Of a DNA stretch of 64,000 nt, positions 1 through 10,420 are shown one piece after another. Source of the DNA: Lautropia sp. (GTDB taxonomy: Bacteria > Pseudomonadota > Gammaproteobacteria > Burkholderiales > Burkholderiaceae_E); assembly GCA_030527825.1 (NCBI GenBank), contig JAUNAC010000002.1:186001-250000 (forward strand), read 5' to 3'. Numbering within the stretch: the stretch's first letter is position 1; every line of letters begins with the position of its first letter. Under the pieces are notes generated by a model, which ran no database searches, was not told where the DNA came from, and saw nothing but the letters and a program-made list of their open reading frames with translations. Made by a program: the position numbers and the translations under genes.

Positions 1-216
1 CTGGCCATGATCGACGTACATGCCTGGCTGCATGCCGAGGGGCTGGGTGCCCGGCTGGTGATGCAGGTGCATGATGAGCTGGTGCTGGAGGTTCCGCAGG
101 CTGAGGTTGACTTGCTGAGGGAGGTGATTCCACAGCGTATGGCTGGCGTGGCATCACTGTCGGTGCCGTTGCTGGCCGAGGTGGGCGTGGGCGAAAACTG
201 GGAGCAGGCGCATTAG
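1..216 (+). CDS. polA: DNA polymerase I, C-terminal end (partial)
   Basis: Only the last 71 codons lie in the window; the reading frame is open to base 1, so the gene starts upstream. The visible part is the end of the polymerase palm domain. It contains the family A motif C (QVHDEL), whose His and Asp help bind the catalytic metal, and it ends in the VPLLAEVGVGENWEQAH tail typical of bacterial Pol I. The enzyme fills gaps and removes RNA primers in replication and repair. About 160 bases without a gene follow before the next CDS. The family assignment is secure; nothing can be said about the exonuclease domains. Confidence 0.95.
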   Translation: MAMIDVHAWLHAEGLGARLVMQVHDELVLEVPQAEVDLLREVIPQRMAGVASLSVPLLAEVGVGENWEQAH

Positions 217-379
217 GTCTGTTGCGCAGGCGGGCGCCAGGGAAATATCGGAGAAAACCCGCAAATAGTCGGCTGGCCTCTGGATCGTGTGATAGAGTCT
301 GCTGCACTGATGTATATACAAGTTGGAAGAAAACATCAGGCCATCTAGACTGGAAAGGACATGAAAGGGAGGAGGCGTC

Positions 380-1840
380 ATGTCAGAAGAACAGGGCAAG
401 ACGGGACGTGAAGAGGAAGGATCCCGGGCTGACCATGGACAAATAGAAACGGCCGTGGTGGGCTACGATGTGCATGCAGAAGACGCAGATGCTGTCGAGG
501 CGCTGATCGACAGTGCCGTCGGGGGGCAAGCGCCCCCCGCCTCGCCGGGCCTGTATGCACGATTCATTGGCTTCAGCCTGATCGGCATCATCCTGTTTTT
601 CGTGCCGCTGGATATAGCCGGCAGAAGCAGTCTGCTGCTCGATCATGTGGCCTCCTTTCTGCAGACCCAGGCCCGGCCGCTGGTGGTGTGTGTGGCGCTG
701 CTTTTCATGTTGTACGGGGCGTTGGTGCCCTGGCTGAAAGGCGATCGCCCGACGGGCGCCGCGAAATGGTTTCTGGTGTTGCGCGGCTTCGGACTGCTGA
801 TTGGCATCCTGTACCTGCTGGGCTGGGGGCCGGCTGGGCTGTACCAGAAAGACATGCTGCCGTTTCTGTTCGAGAAACTGGTGCTGAATCTGACGGTCAT
901 CGTGCCTCTGGGGGCGCTGGCGCTGGTCTTTCTCATTGAGTTCGGCCTGCTTGAGCTGATCGGGGTGCTGATGCAGCCCATCATGCGACCGGTCTGGCGC
1001 ACCCCAGGCAAGTCGGCCATTGATGCGGTGGCTTCCTTTGCGGGCAGCTACTCGGTGGGACTGCTGATTACGGAACGCATGTATCTGGAAAAGCACTACA
1101 GCCTGCGTGATGCAGCCATCATCGCCACCGGGTTTTCAACGGTTTCTGCCCCTTTTATGGTGGTGATCGCCAAAACGCTGGGGCTGATGCCGGTCTGGAA
1201 CCTGTATTTCTGGACGACGTTGCTGGTGACTTTCGTGGTCTCGGCCATCACCGCCTATCTGCCGCCGCTGGCGGGGATGCCATCGGACAGCAGGCCAGAG
1301 CCGGCGCTGCCTCCCGGGCAGAATCGTCTGCAGGCGGCCTGGCAGGCGGGCAAGACCCAGGTGGCAGCCACGCCGCCGCTGCTGACGGCGCTCAGAATTT
1401 CCTTTGTGGATGGGTTGCGGATGACGTCGGCCATCCTGCCCAGCATTCTGGCGGTGGGCTTGCTGGGGTTGGTGGCCGCCAAATACACGCCGCTGTTCGA
1501 TGTGATTGGTTTGCTGTTTTATCCGGTGGCCCGTTTGCTGGGCCTGGATCCTTCCATGCCGGTGGCCGGCGCCATGGCTTCCGGGCTGGCTGAAATGTTT
1601 CTGCCCGTGGTGCTGCTCAAGGGCTCCAGCGAGCTGGTGCGCTATGTGGCAGCCGTGGTGTCGGTCAGCAACGTCCTGTTTCTGTCAGCCTCCATTCCCT
1701 GCATGCTGGCGACCCGGATTCCGTTGCGGATGCGGGATCTGTTGATCGTCTGGTTCCTGCGGTGTGTGCTCAGCATGATCGGTGCGGCTTTGCTGGGAAA
1801 ATTTTTGCTGCAGATGGGATGGCTGACGCTGCCGGGCTGA
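380..1840 (+). CDS. YjiH family membrane protein (nucleoside-recognition/Gate domain)
   Basis: The product is 486 residues with about ten hydrophobic segments, after a hydrophilic, acidic N-terminus of roughly 55 residues. It resembles YjiH-type proteins with two Gate (nucleoside-recognition) domains: one around the DAVASFAGSYSVGLLITERMY region (about residue 215) and a related repeat near the C-terminus containing the MPVAGAMASGLAEMFLPVVLL stretch. The family is placed with nucleoside-transporter-like proteins, but its substrate is not established. The ATG at 380 has a strong ribosome site (GGGAGGAGG, about 5 bases upstream). It is probably transcribed alone. I cannot tell whether it transports anything. 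Confidence 0.8.
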   Translation: MSEEQGKTGREEEGSRADHGQIETAVVGYDVHAEDADAVEALIDSAVGGQAPPASPGLYARFIGFSLIGIILFFVPLDIAGRSSLLLDHVASFLQTQARPLVVCVALLFMLYGALVPWLKGDRPTGAAKWFLVLRGFGLLIGILYLLGWGPAGLYQKDMLPFLFEKLVLNLTVIVPLGALALVFLIEFGLLELIGVLMQPIMRPVWRTPGKSAIDAVASFAGSYSVGLLITERMYLEKHYSLRDAAIIATGFSTVSAPFMVVIAKTLGLMPVWNLYFWTTLLVTFVVSAITAYLPPLAGMPSDSRPEPALPPGQNRLQAAWQAGKTQVAATPPLLTALRISFVDGLRMTSAILPSILAVGLLGLVAAKYTPLFDVIGLLFYPVARLLGLDPSMPVAGAMASGLAEMFLPVVLLKGSSELVRYVAAVVSVSNVLFLSASIPCMLATRIPLRMRDLLIVWFLRCVLSMIGAALLGKFLLQMGWLTLPG

Positions 1841-1958
1841 GCTGCACGTACCCGGGTCTGTTCAGCGGAAAGAGGGTGGGGCGCTGGTAGGATGGTGCCA
1901 TTGCCGTGGAGGCTGGTAGGATGAGCGGTTTGTATCCTCTTTCAGGGAGTGTGATGAT

Positions 1959-2702
1959 ATGAAGAGCGGACATTCCAGGGCAGGTCAGGTTGCCGGTGGG
2001 CGGGGCGTAGGGGCCTGGCTGGCAGGGGCAGCGCTGGGGGTTGCGGTGTGGAGTGCGCTGGCGGTGCCGGGTACGGCCCAGGCTCTGAATTTGTCGGCAT
2101 TGACGCAGGCCGATGCCTCGGCAGGTGTGAAGGCTGCCCTGCAGAAGGGGGCCGAGACGGCAGTGGCCAGCCTGGGCAGGGCCGATGGTTTTCTGGGCAA
2201 TCCGGACGTGAAGATTCCCCTGCCATCGGGACTGCAGAAACTGGAGAAGGCTGCCCGGCTGATGGGACGGCAGAAGGATTTTGAGGCGTTGCAGGTGAAT
2301 ATCAACCGGGCGGCTGAGGCGGCTGTGCCGCAAGCCAGGACGCTGCTGGTGAATGCCATCAAGGGAATGTCGGTCAAGGATGCCAAGGGGATCCTGTCTG
2401 GTGGGGATGATTCCGTCACGACGTTTTTCCGTGAAAAGACGTCGGCGGACATGTTCAGGAAGTTTTTGCCGATCGTGTCGCAATACACGGGCAGGCTGGG
2501 GCTGGCCCGGCAATACAACGCGCTGGCTGATCAGGCATCGAAGCTGGGCATGCTGAAGTCAGACAACGCGAAGATCGAAAACTATGTGACCAACAAGACG
2601 ATGGACGGGCTGTACAAGATGATCGCAGCCGAGGAGAAGTCCATCCGTGCCGATCCGGTGGGAACGGGGTCGGCCATCCTGAAGCGGGTGTTTGCGAAGT
2701 GA
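1959..2702 (+). CDS. DUF4197 domain protein, exported
   Basis: The 247-residue product has a long signal peptide (hydrophobic core about residues 17-40, likely cut after GTAQA near residue 42). A helical DUF4197 domain follows, with recognisable stretches such as KIPLPSGLQKLEKAARLMG and KILKRVFAK-type ends. DUF4197 proteins are predicted periplasmic or envelope-associated in Proteobacteria; their function is unknown. The start is ATG with GGGAG 8-10 bases upstream. It stands alone between the YjiH gene and the broken SnoaL gene, so the neighbours give no functional hint. Confidence 0.85.
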   Translation: MKSGHSRAGQVAGGRGVGAWLAGAALGVAVWSALAVPGTAQALNLSALTQADASAGVKAALQKGAETAVASLGRADGFLGNPDVKIPLPSGLQKLEKAARLMGRQKDFEALQVNINRAAEAAVPQARTLLVNAIKGMSVKDAKGILSGGDDSVTTFFREKTSADMFRKFLPIVSQYTGRLGLARQYNALADQASKLGMLKSDNAKIENYVTNKTMDGLYKMIAAEEKSIRADPVGTGSAILKRVFAK

Positions 2703-2995
2703 TGTCGCCCGGGCCTGGTCAGGCGCTTGTCGGCCTGGCTGGCCTGAATCGAGGTGATCCGGGGAGACGCTGATCTTCCGGCCCCGGTTGTCCTGCCTGG
2801 GTTGCGCTGCCCTGGTGGCTGCCTGAAAGCAGCATGTTCTGGCGTGCCCGCGGTCTCTCCTGACAGAAATTGACCCGGCGGACCGTTATGGTCGGTGGCG
2901 CACGGTTGTTGAGTGCATGGCCCCTGATCGTCCCCTGATGAACAGGTTCGGACAAGTGGCCATTCCGTTCACCGGACATTCAGGCATATATTGAC

Positions 2996-3369
2996 ATGAG
3001 CGACACGGAAAGAATCTATAAAGGCTGGACCGATATGTGGAACGGTCAGCTTGCGCTGGCTGACCAGATCCTCGCCCCAGGCTTCAAGGCGCATCTGACG
3101 GCAAATGCGACGCCGGCGCCTTCCCCCGTGATTGACCCCCGGACTGCGAAAGACTGGATTGCCACCATTCGGGCGAAGTATGAAACGTTGACGTATGACG
3201 TCGTGATGGGGCCATTTCGGGCGATAGGCTGTGCGCCTACTGGCGCATCCGGGCAACGGTGGGCGGCAGCACGGTTTTCAAGGTTGGCGTCGATTTTCTG
3301 AAGACGGATGGCAGGCAGATTACCGATTGCTGGACCATGAACAATAACGCCTCGCCTGATATGTGCTGA
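2996..3369 (+). pseudogene. SnoaL-like polyketide cyclase family gene with a -1 frameshift
   Basis: The first frame gives about 76 residues of a SnoaL/NTF2-like fold protein (ERIYKGWTDMWNGQ, then DWIATIRAKY...YDVVMGPFRA). It then runs into unrelated sequence and stops at 3301. From 3223 the adjacent frame continues the same family (DRLCAYWRIRATVGGS, then FKVGVDFLKTDGRQITDCW) to a TGA at 3367-3369. The two halves join if one base is added within the GCGAT at 3221-3225, so the copy lacks one base, probably a G. It is either a genuine inactivating deletion or a sequencing error. Intact length would be about 124 residues. SnoaL-like proteins act on small ligands; none can be inferred here. Confidence 0.75.
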
Positions 3370-3618
3370 TGGTTGCCCGTGGCTGAGCCGCGGAGCCGAT
3401 TTTTCACGATGCGCTGGCCGTCCTGTCCTGTAGCCCTGTATATGGTTCGGCCGTGCATCGTCGTGCGGGTAATGAAGGGTTCTGTCGCATGACCAGGAAG
3501 GGGGTATTTCCGCAGGATGGCGTGACGGTTCGTGTTCAGTCATTCACAGAAAATAACGCACTGCCCCGTTACAATCGCGGGATTCAGGTATTGTCATACT
3601 GTCAATTAGGAGACCTTC

Positions 3619-4623
3619 ATGAAGAGCCTGGGAGAGTTCATTGTCGAGAAGCAGGCCGAATATCCGCATGCGCGTGGCAACCTGAGCGGTATTCTGGCTG
3701 CGCTGCGACTGGCCGCCAAAGTGATTAACCGTGACATCAATCGGGCCGGGCTGGTGCATGAAATCTTGGGAGATGTGGGGGCAGAGAATGTGCAGGGCGA
3801 ACAGCAGAAAAAGCTGGATGTTTTTGCACACGACACCATCCGTGCGGCTTTCTTTGCGCGGGATGATGTGGCGGGGTTTGCCTCCGAGGAGGAGGAGAAT
3901 TTCATCGCTTTCGATAGCGAGAAGAACCGCAATGCCAAATACATCGTGCTGACCGATCCTCTGGATGGTTCATCCAACATTGATGTGAATGTGTCGGTTG
4001 GAACCATTTTTTCGATTTACCACCGGGTGACGCCGGTAGGTACGCCCGTTACGCTGGAGGATTTTCTGCAGCCAGGTAGTGCGCAGGTGGCGGCAGGTTA
4101 TGTCATCTACGGGTCGTCCACCATGCTGGTCTACACCACGGGTAATGGTGTCAATGGCTTCACGTTTGATCCGGGTATCGGGGTTTTTGCGCTGTCCAAT
4201 GAAAATATCCGTCTCCCGGAGGATGGCAGCATTTATTCTGTCAACGAAGGGCAGTATCTGAGGTTTCCTCAGGGTGTGAAAAGGTACATCAAATACTGTC
4301 AGGAAGATCTGCCTGCTGAGGGGCGCCCGTTGACTTCCCGTTATATTGGGTCACTGGTATCGGATTTTCACCGGAATCTGCTCAAGGGCGGGATCTACAT
4401 GTATCCGCAGGGCAGCAGTTATCCCAATGGCAAGCTGCGCTTGCTGTACGAGTGCAACCCGATCGCTTTCCTGGCGGAGCAGGCCGGTGGCATGGCAACT
4501 GACGGCAAGCGGCGTATTCTGGATATTCAGCCGACAGAGCTGCATCAGCGGAGCCCGTTCTTTGTGGGCTCGCCGAAAATGGTGGAGAAGGTGCACGAAT
4601 TCATCCGCCAGTTCCCGGACTGA
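3619..4623 (+). CDS. fbp: Fructose-1,6-bisphosphatase class 1
   Basis: The 334-residue protein is full length for class 1 FBPase. It hydrolyses fructose-1,6-bisphosphate to fructose-6-phosphate, the committed gluconeogenic step. The metal and phosphate motif DPLDGSSN lies at residues 113-120, preceded by the acidic ASEEEE loop near residue 90. Substrate-side sequences [20 protein letters not shown] are in the C-terminal third. The ATG has an AGGAG site 8 bases upstream. A GGCCGGC/GCCGGCC hairpin at 4637-4658, overlapping the end of the convergent sulfurtransferase gene, could help end transcription. Only the single gene is present, with no Calvin-cycle neighbours. Confidence 0.97.
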   Translation: MKSLGEFIVEKQAEYPHARGNLSGILAALRLAAKVINRDINRAGLVHEILGDVGAENVQGEQQKKLDVFAHDTIRAAFFARDDVAGFASEEEENFIAFDSEKNRNAKYIVLTDPLDGSSNIDVNVSVGTIFSIYHRVTPVGTPVTLEDFLQPGSAQVAAGYVIYGSSTMLVYTTGNGVNGFTFDPGIGVFALSNENIRLPEDGSIYSVNEGQYLRFPQGVKRYIKYCQEDLPAEGRPLTSRYIGSLVSDFHRNLLKGGIYMYPQGSSYPNGKLRLLYECNPIAFLAEQAGGMATDGKRRILDIQPTELHQRSPFFVGSPKMVEKVHEFIRQFPD

Positions 4624-4645
4624 CGTGAGTGTTGCAGGCCGGCGC

Positions 4646-5518
4646 TCAGGTGCCGGCCCGTGGTGGTGCCGCATCGCCCTGGGCAACGGGACGCCTGGGG
4701 TCGCTGATCCAGCCACTCCAGGAGGGAGGATAGAGACGGCTGCCGGGAAGACCTGCCAGTTCCATGGACAGGAGGTTGTGGCAGGCCGTGATGCCTGATC
4801 CGCACTGGTGGACGATTTCCTCGGGAGGCCGGCCGGCCAGCAGAGTCTGCCATTCGTGTCGCAGCACTTCGGCCGGTTTGAAACGTCCGTCCGGGCGAAG
4901 GTTCTGCACGAATGGCCGGTTGATGGCCCCCGGGATATGCCCGGCTACGGGGTCGATCGTTTCGTTTTCGCCGCGGAAGCGGTCAGCGCCCCGGGCATCG
5001 ACGATCTGGGTGCGGCCCGCTTCGCGTGCCCGCAGAAGGGCGGCACTGTCGAGCAGCGTGACCAGTGCGGGACGCTCGTGAAGGTGGCCTGGCGATCTGA
5101 CAGCCGGGGAGTCGGTTGTCAGCGGGTAGCCGGCCGCCTGCCAGGCGCCGATGCCGCCATCGAGAAGGGCGACATTGGCATGGCCCAGCCAGCGGGCCAG
5201 CATCCACAGGCGGCCTGCCATGGCGCCTCCCTGGTCATCGTAGACCACCAGCTGGGTGTCGTCGGACAGGCCGAGGGCCGCCAGTTTTGCCTGCAGGGTG
5301 GCCCGGTCCGGCATTGGATGCCGGCCGAGTGCCGGTGCGTGTTCGCTGGAAGAGAGATCACTGTCGATGGACAGGAAGTGGGCCGACGGGATGTGGCCCG
5401 CTGTCCAGGCCCGTTGGCCGGCCAATGGGTCATCAAGCCGGTGCCGGCAGTCGATGAGCACGCAATGGTCGATGATGTGAGCCAGTTCCTCGACACTGAT
5501 GAGGGTAGTCCAGCGCAT
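4646..5518 (-). CDS. sseA: 3-mercaptopyruvate-type sulfurtransferase (two rhodanese domains)
   Basis: The 290-residue protein begins MRWTTLISVEELAHII and has two rhodanese domains. The second carries the active-site loop CGSGITAC, with the catalytic Cys near residue 239. The CGSG form is that of 3-mercaptopyruvate sulfurtransferases rather than the CRxG of thiosulfate sulfurtransferases. The first domain keeps the LIDCRHRLDDP opening. The reading frame is open further upstream, but the ATG at 5518 gives the usual family length and lies just after the stop of the Rieske gene (5526), suggesting co-transcription. It likely moves sulfane sulfur from mercaptopyruvate to thiols or cyanide. Confidence 0.9.
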   Translation of the reverse strand: MRWTTLISVEELAHIIDHCVLIDCRHRLDDPLAGQRAWTAGHIPSAHFLSIDSDLSSSEHAPALGRHPMPDRATLQAKLAALGLSDDTQLVVYDDQGGAMAGRLWMLARWLGHANVALLDGGIGAWQAAGYPLTTDSPAVRSPGHLHERPALVTLLDSAALLRAREAGRTQIVDARGADRFRGENETIDPVAGHIPGAINRPFVQNLRPDGRFKPAEVLRHEWQTLLAGRPPEEIVHQCGSGITACHNLLSMELAGLPGSRLYPPSWSGWISDPRRPVAQGDAAPPRAGT

Positions 5519-5525
5519 GGCGGTT

Positions 5526-6725
5526 TCAGCCGAAGGCAGCGGTTGGAGGTTGCCCGGCAAGCTGATGACCTGTCGGATGGTTGGCGGGCCGGTTGCGCGC
5601 GTCGCCGACATCACCCAGTTCCCGTCGCAGAAATTCGTGGAAGTGCTGCATGCCGTCTTCCATCGGGCTCTGGTAGGGGCCGGTCTGGTTTTCGCCACGG
5701 GCCAGCAGGGCACGGCGGCCGGCGTCCATGCGTTCGCCGATCTCGTCGTCCTCGATGGCGGTTTCCATGTAGGCCGCGCGTTCGGCCTCGATGAATTCAC
5801 GCTCGAACCAGACGATTTCCTCGGGGTAGTAGAACTCGACGATATTGGTGGTCTTGCCGGGGCCGCGGGGGATCAGGGAGGAAATGACAAGTGAGTTGGG
5901 ATACCACTCGACCATCAGGTTGGGATAGTAGGTGAGCCAGATTGCGCCATATTTGGGCAGTTTGCCGCCGTTGAAGCGCAGGACTTCGTCATGCCATTTG
6001 CGGTAGACGGGGCTGCCGGGTTTGGCCAGGTCGCGGTGCAGGCCAACGGTCTGAACCGAGTACCACTCGCCGAATTCCCATTTCAGGTCGTTGCAGTCGA
6101 CGAAATGGCCCAGGCCAGGGTGGAAGGGCACGACGTGGTAGTCCTCAAGGTAGACCTCGATGAAGGTCTTCCAGTTGTAGTTGCATTCATGCACTTCGAC
6201 GTGGTCGAGGCGGTAGCCGGTGAAGTCCAGGTCGGCTGCAACGCTCATGTGGCGCAGATCGGCCTGGATGTCGCGCGGGCTCTCGAAGAGCAGCCCCTGC
6301 CATTCCTGCAGCGGGTAGCGGGGCAGCTCCAGACAGGGCTGCTGGTCAAAGTGGGGAGCGCCTTTCAGGCTGCCGTCCAGGTCGTAAGTCCAGCGGTGCA
6401 GGGGACAGACGATGCTGTCGGCGTTGCCGGCACCATTGAGCATGATGGCCTGACGGTGACGACAGACGTTGGAGAGCAGTTCGATGCGGCCGTGCGGGTT
6501 CCGCTCGTCCGGTCGCTGGTTGACCAGTACACGCCCCTCATGTTCTGCGACGAGGGTGCGGTAGTCGCCGGGCTCGGGCACCATCAGCCGATGGCCACGA
6601 TAGCCCGGGCCGTTGTCGAACAGCCTGTGCAGTTCTTGTTGATGGAGCGATTCGTCGAAATAGGCAGTGACCGGCAACTGGGTTGCGGGTCGCCGGATGT
6701 GTGCCAGATGCCCGATGTCCGTCAT
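5526..6725 (-). CDS. Rieske non-haem iron oxygenase, alpha subunit type
   Basis: The 399-residue protein has an N-terminal Rieske domain with CxH-16-CxxH ligands (C88, H90, C107, H110). A catalytic domain follows, with the mononuclear iron motif DYHVVPFH (H196, H201). The C-terminal GPYQSPMEDGMQHFH stretch resembles the choline-monooxygenase/aromatic ring-hydroxylating group. No reductase or small subunit is adjacent, so the electron donor must lie elsewhere. The downstream sulfurtransferase is 7 bases away. Substrate cannot be read from sequence; glycine-betaine or carnitine-type demethylation and aromatic hydroxylation are both possible for this family. Confidence 0.85.
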   Translation of the reverse strand: MTDIGHLAHIRRPATQLPVTAYFDESLHQQELHRLFDNGPGYRGHRLMVPEPGDYRTLVAEHEGRVLVNQRPDERNPHGRIELLSNVCRHRQAIMLNGAGNADSIVCPLHRWTYDLDGSLKGAPHFDQQPCLELPRYPLQEWQGLLFESPRDIQADLRHMSVAADLDFTGYRLDHVEVHECNYNWKTFIEVYLEDYHVVPFHPGLGHFVDCNDLKWEFGEWYSVQTVGLHRDLAKPGSPVYRKWHDEVLRFNGGKLPKYGAIWLTYYPNLMVEWYPNSLVISSLIPRGPGKTTNIVEFYYPEEIVWFEREFIEAERAAYMETAIEDDEIGERMDAGRRALLARGENQTGPYQSPMEDGMQHFHEFLRRELGDVGDARNRPANHPTGHQLAGQPPTAAFG

Positions 6726-7150
6726 GATGGAACCTTGCGTCCCTCCGACCAGTGTGAAGCGGCTGAACAGGAAACCGGCCGGCAGCCTGCCGCGGGGCCG
6801 GGCCGGGTGGGGTGTCTGACGCGAGGCCGGCAGGCCAGCCAGGTGTCAGGTGGTTAACGATCCACGAAGGGGCGGATTCTACCGGTAAAGGGTTGGGGAG
6901 GACAGTGTATTTTCCAGCGGAATGTTTGGGCATTGTGTCCTGGGCACATCCGATGGCCTGGCGCGCCGTGGATGTGTGCCCGCGGGTTTGACCAATGGCA
7001 GCATTTGTGGATAGTGTGGCGCCAGAAACGGCACGGCACGCGCTAGAATGCCGGTCTGCACCGGGTTGGATACCGTGCCGCATGCGCAGGCCGTGCTGCC
7101 CTGTGGGCTTTACCGTGTTTGTCCTTTATATCGAGTCGAGGTTCTCCGAG
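6726..7150. other. Intergenic region between the Rieske gene and xseB
   Basis: These 425 bases separate two divergently transcribed units and must hold both promoters. I found no open frame resembling a protein, no strong inverted repeat and no clear -35/-10 pair. A frame is open across part of it in phase with xseB, but its translation does not resemble XseB. Confidence 0.5.
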
Positions 7151-7504
7151 ATGAAAGCTGCCGCCCATACGGAAGGGGTGCCCGTATCGCCTGCGTCCAG
7201 TAGTGAGGATATGCAGGCGCAGTCGGCCAGTTTTGATCAGTCCATGCGCGAGCTGGAGGCATTAATCGAACAGATGGAAAGTGGCCGGCTGCCGCTCGAA
7301 GAGTCTCTGTCTGCCTATGGTCGTGGGGTTGCGCTCCTGAAGCGTTGCCGGGACAAGCTGGCCGTGGTGACGCAGCAGGTGCAGGTTCTGGAGGCGGATC
7401 TGCTGACCGCCTATGTGCCGCCGCCAGCCGAGGAAGCGGGTGAAGCCGGCCGCGCGCAGGGCAGCCCGGCAGCGACACGACGCACCACGGGGGGCGGCGC
7501 ATGA
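7151..7504 (+). CDS. xseB: Exodeoxyribonuclease VII small subunit
   Basis: The 117-residue product contains the XseB core (SFDQSMRELEALIEQMESG, then LPLEESLSAYGRGVALLKRC), a two-helix subunit that partners XseA in degrading single-stranded DNA. The frame is open upstream to 6995, but the ATG at 7151 is preferred: family resemblance begins only after it, and the GAG of TCCGAG precedes it. The last 30 residues, rich in Ala, Glu, Gly and Thr, are a non-conserved tail. The stop overlaps the ispA start (ATGA at 7501), the usual xseB-ispA-dxs arrangement in beta- and gammaproteobacteria. Confidence 0.93.
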   Translation: MKAAAHTEGVPVSPASSSEDMQAQSASFDQSMRELEALIEQMESGRLPLEESLSAYGRGVALLKRCRDKLAVVTQQVQVLEADLLTAYVPPPAEEAGEAGRAQGSPAATRRTTGGGA

Positions 7505-8460
7505 ACCGGACGCTGTCTGACGCGATGGGCCGTTTGCCGCGGTCTGCGCCGTTGACGCTGCAGGCGTGGATGCGGGAGCGGGTCGCGCATCTGGAGGAGG
7601 TGCTGGTGGCCCGGCTGCCGGCGCCGTCGGGGATGGGGCCAGGGCTGGCGCCCGACCGTTTGCATGAGGCCATGCGTTATGCCGTGCTGGGCGGGGGCAA
7701 GCGGGTCAGACCCCTGCTGGTCTACGCGGCGGGCGAGCTGGTGACAGCGGATGCCCGGGTGCTGGATGGGGCGGCCTGTGCGGTGGAGCTGATTCATGTC
7801 TATTCGCTGGTGCATGACGACATGCCTGCGATGGACAATGATGATATGCGTCGCGGGCGGCCCACGGTGCATCGCTGTTACGGTGAGGCGATGGCCATGC
7901 TGGTCGGGGATGCCTTGCAGGCGCTGGCATTCGAGGCACTGGTGGGGCCGCTGGCGACGGGTGAGGTGCCGCAGGTGCCGGTTGCCGCGATGGTGGCCGC
8001 GCTGGCACGGGCAGCTGGTTCGCAGGGCATGGCGGGCGGTCAGGCGCTGGATATCGAAGGCGTGGGGCAGCATCTGTCCCGGCAGCAGCTGGAGGCCATG
8101 CACCGGGCCAAGACTGGCGCCATGCTGGCGGTGTCCGTGGAGCTGGGGTTGCTGGCTGCCGGGCAGCCGTCGGATGCGCTGGCGCAGGCTGTCAGGCAAT
8201 ACGCCGCGGCCATTGGTCTGGCCTTTCAGGTGGTGGACGATATTCTGGATGTGACGGCGGATTCAGCCACGCTGGGCAAGACGGCTGGCAAGGACTGTGC
8301 GCAGGACAAGCCGACCTACGTGTCACTGCTGGGGATTGAACAGGCCAGGGATCTGGCGGCTGCGCTGCATGTTCAGGCTCTTTCCAGTCTGCAAGCGCTG
8401 GATGAGCGAGCCGACCGGCTGCGAATGCTGGCTGATTTCATCGTCGAGCGCCTGCACTGA
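7501..8460 (+). CDS. ispA: Farnesyl diphosphate synthase (polyprenyl synthetase)
   Basis: The 319-residue protein makes geranyl- and farnesyl-diphosphate from IPP and DMAPP. It has GGGKRVRP (residues 64-71), the first aspartate-rich motif DDMPAMD (106-112) followed by DDMRRGRP, and the second motif VVDDILD (244-250). These bind Mg-diphosphates. It is about 20 residues longer than E. coli IspA because of its N-terminus. It overlaps xseB by 4 bases, and dxs follows 31 bases later, so the operon links precursor synthesis and chain elongation. Confidence 0.95.
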   Translation: MNRTLSDAMGRLPRSAPLTLQAWMRERVAHLEEVLVARLPAPSGMGPGLAPDRLHEAMRYAVLGGGKRVRPLLVYAAGELVTADARVLDGAACAVELIHVYSLVHDDMPAMDNDDMRRGRPTVHRCYGEAMAMLVGDALQALAFEALVGPLATGEVPQVPVAAMVAALARAAGSQGMAGGQALDIEGVGQHLSRQQLEAMHRAKTGAMLAVSVELGLLAAGQPSDALAQAVRQYAAAIGLAFQVVDDILDVTADSATLGKTAGKDCAQDKPTYVSLLGIEQARDLAAALHVQALSSLQALDERADRLRMLADFIVERLH

Positions 8461-8491
8461 TACCACACCACAAGAGCATCGTCACAGAGCC

Positions 8492-10420
8492 ATGATCAAA
8501 GACGCTAAGTCCCGGACAGATGAGTTGTTGTCCCGCATCGACAGCCCGGCCGATTTGCGTGCGCTGGCGCGCGAACAATTGCCTGGCCTGGCCGATGAGC
8601 TGCGCCAGTTCATCGTACAGTCCGTATCCAGGACAGGAGGACATCTGTCTTCCAACCTGGGAACGGTGGAGCTGGCGATCGCGCTGCATTATGTATTTGA
8701 TACGCCGCGCGACCGGCTGGTGTGGGATGTTGGTCACCAGTCCTATCCGCACAAGATCCTGACCGGTCGGCGTGATCAGATGGGGACGCTGCGCCAGTAT
8801 CAGGGCCTGTCTGGCTTTCCCCGGCGCAGCGAGAGCGAGTACGACACATTCGGTACGGCACATTCGTCGACTTCGATTGCTGCGGCCCTGGGTATGGCTG
8901 TGGCTTCGCGCAATCTGGGTGAAAATCAGGGGGCGGAGCGACGGCGCCATGTGGCGGTGATCGGTGATGGTGCTATGAGTGCCGGCATGGCCTTCGAGGC
9001 AATGAATAATGCCGGGGTGATGCGTGATGTCGATCTGCTGGTGGTTCTGAACGACAACGACATGTCGATCTCTCCGGCAGTGGGGGCGATGAACCGCTAT
9101 CTGGCCCGGGTGCTGTCGGCACGCTCGCTGGTCAAGGCGCGCGATGTGGCCCGGCAGATGCTGTCGGTGATGCCCCCGGTCTATGAGCTGGCGCGGCGCC
9201 TGGAAGAGCATGCCAAGGGCATGCTGGTGCCGGCCACGCTTTTCGAGGAGCTGGGGTTCACCTATTTCGGCCCCATTGACGGGCATGATCTTGATGCCCT
9301 GGTGCCTACGTTGCAGAACCTGCGCGAGATGCGCGGCCCGCTGTTTCTGCATGTGATTACCCGCAAGGGCCAGGGCTACAAGCTGGCCGAGGCCGATCCG
9401 GTGCTCTACCATGGCCCGGGCAGTTTCGATCCGGCCGAGGGCATCAAGCAGCCGGCCGCACCGTCCCGGACACCGACCTATACACAGGTATTTTCGGACT
9501 GGATCTGTGACATGGCCGAGATCGAGCCCAGACTGGTGGCGGTCACGCCGGCCATGCGTGAGGGCTCGGGGCTGGTGGCCTTTGAGCAGCGCTATCCGCA
9601 GCGTTATTTCGATGTGGGGATTGCCGAGCAGCATGCCGTGACCTTTGCAGCCGGGATGGCCTGTGATGGGCTCCTGCCGGTCGTGGCCATCTATTCGACC
9701 TTCCTGCAGCGTGCTTATGATCAACTGCTGCATGATGTGGCGCTGCAGAACCTGCCGGTCGTCTTTGCACTGGATCGCAGTGGACTGGTTGGGGCAGACG
9801 GGGCGACACATGCTGGCGTATACGACTACGCCTTTCTGAGATGCGTGCCCAATATGGTGTTGATGGCCCCGGCAGACGAGAACGAATGCCGGCAGATGCT
9901 CTACTCGGCGGTGCGTTATCAGGTGCCGGTGGCGGTGCGCTATCCGCGAGGCAGCGGCCCTGGGGTGCCAGTGCAGTCCGAGTTGACCGAGCTCCCGCTC
10001 GGCAAGGCTGAGATTCGTCGGCAGGGCCGCAGGCTGGCCATTCTTGCCTTTGGGTCGATGGTGGTACCTGCTATGGCTGCCGGCGAGTCGTTACAGGCAA
10101 CCGTGGTCAATATGCGCTTTGTCAAGCCGATTGATGCCGATCTGATCCGTGCCCTGGCTGACACGCACGATGCTTTTGTGACGGTGGAAGAGCATGTACT
10201 GATGGGGGGGGCGGGCAGTGCCTGTCAGGAAGTACTGGCTGAGGCGGGTATTCAGAAGCCGGTGCTGATGCTGGGGTTGCCTGACCGCTATATTGACCAT
10301 GGCGATCATGCGCTGCTGCTGCGTCAGGAAGGTCTGGACGGGTCAGGCATCGAGTGGCGGATTAGCGAGCGTTTCCCTGATCTGGTGCCGGCCCGGCCGC
10401 AGTCTGCTGGCGTGTCGTGA
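8492..10420 (+). CDS. dxs: 1-deoxy-D-xylulose-5-phosphate synthase
   Basis: The 642-residue thiamine-diphosphate enzyme condenses pyruvate and glyceraldehyde-3-phosphate, the first step of the MEP isoprenoid pathway. The TPP site GDGAMSAG is at about residues 158-165 with AMNNAG downstream. The opening [16 protein letters not shown] and the pyrimidine-domain [17 protein letters not shown] (catalytic Glu) are clear, and a C-terminal transketolase domain completes it. The frame extends upstream into the end of ispA, but the ATG at 8492 gives the canonical N-terminus. Third gene of xseB-ispA-dxs. Confidence 0.97.
   Translation: MIKDAKSRTDELLSRIDSPADLRALAREQLPGLADELRQFIVQSVSRTGGHLSSNLGTVELAIALHYVFDTPRDRLVWDVGHQSYPHKILTGRRDQMGTLRQYQGLSGFPRRSESEYDTFGTAHSSTSIAAALGMAVASRNLGENQGAERRRHVAVIGDGAMSAGMAFEAMNNAGVMRDVDLLVVLNDNDMSISPAVGAMNRYLARVLSARSLVKARDVARQMLSVMPPVYELARRLEEHAKGMLVPATLFEELGFTYFGPIDGHDLDALVPTLQNLREMRGPLFLHVITRKGQGYKLAEADPVLYHGPGSFDPAEGIKQPAAPSRTPTYTQVFSDWICDMAEIEPRLVAVTPAMREGSGLVAFEQRYPQRYFDVGIAEQHAVTFAAGMACDGLLPVVAIYSTFLQRAYDQLLHDVALQNLPVVFALDRSGLVGADGATHAGVYDYAFLRCVPNMVLMAPADENECRQMLYSAVRYQVPVAVRYPRGSGPGVPVQSELTELPLGKAEIRRQGRRLAILAFGSMVVPAMAAGESLQATVVNMRFVKPIDADLIRALADTHDAFVTVEEHVLMGGAGSACQEVLAEAGIQKPVLMLGLPDRYIDHGDHALLLRQEGLDGSGIEWRISERFPDLVPARPQSAGVS

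Noticed and set aside
8438..9811. 457-codon minus-strand frame
   Set aside because: Shadow of dxs.
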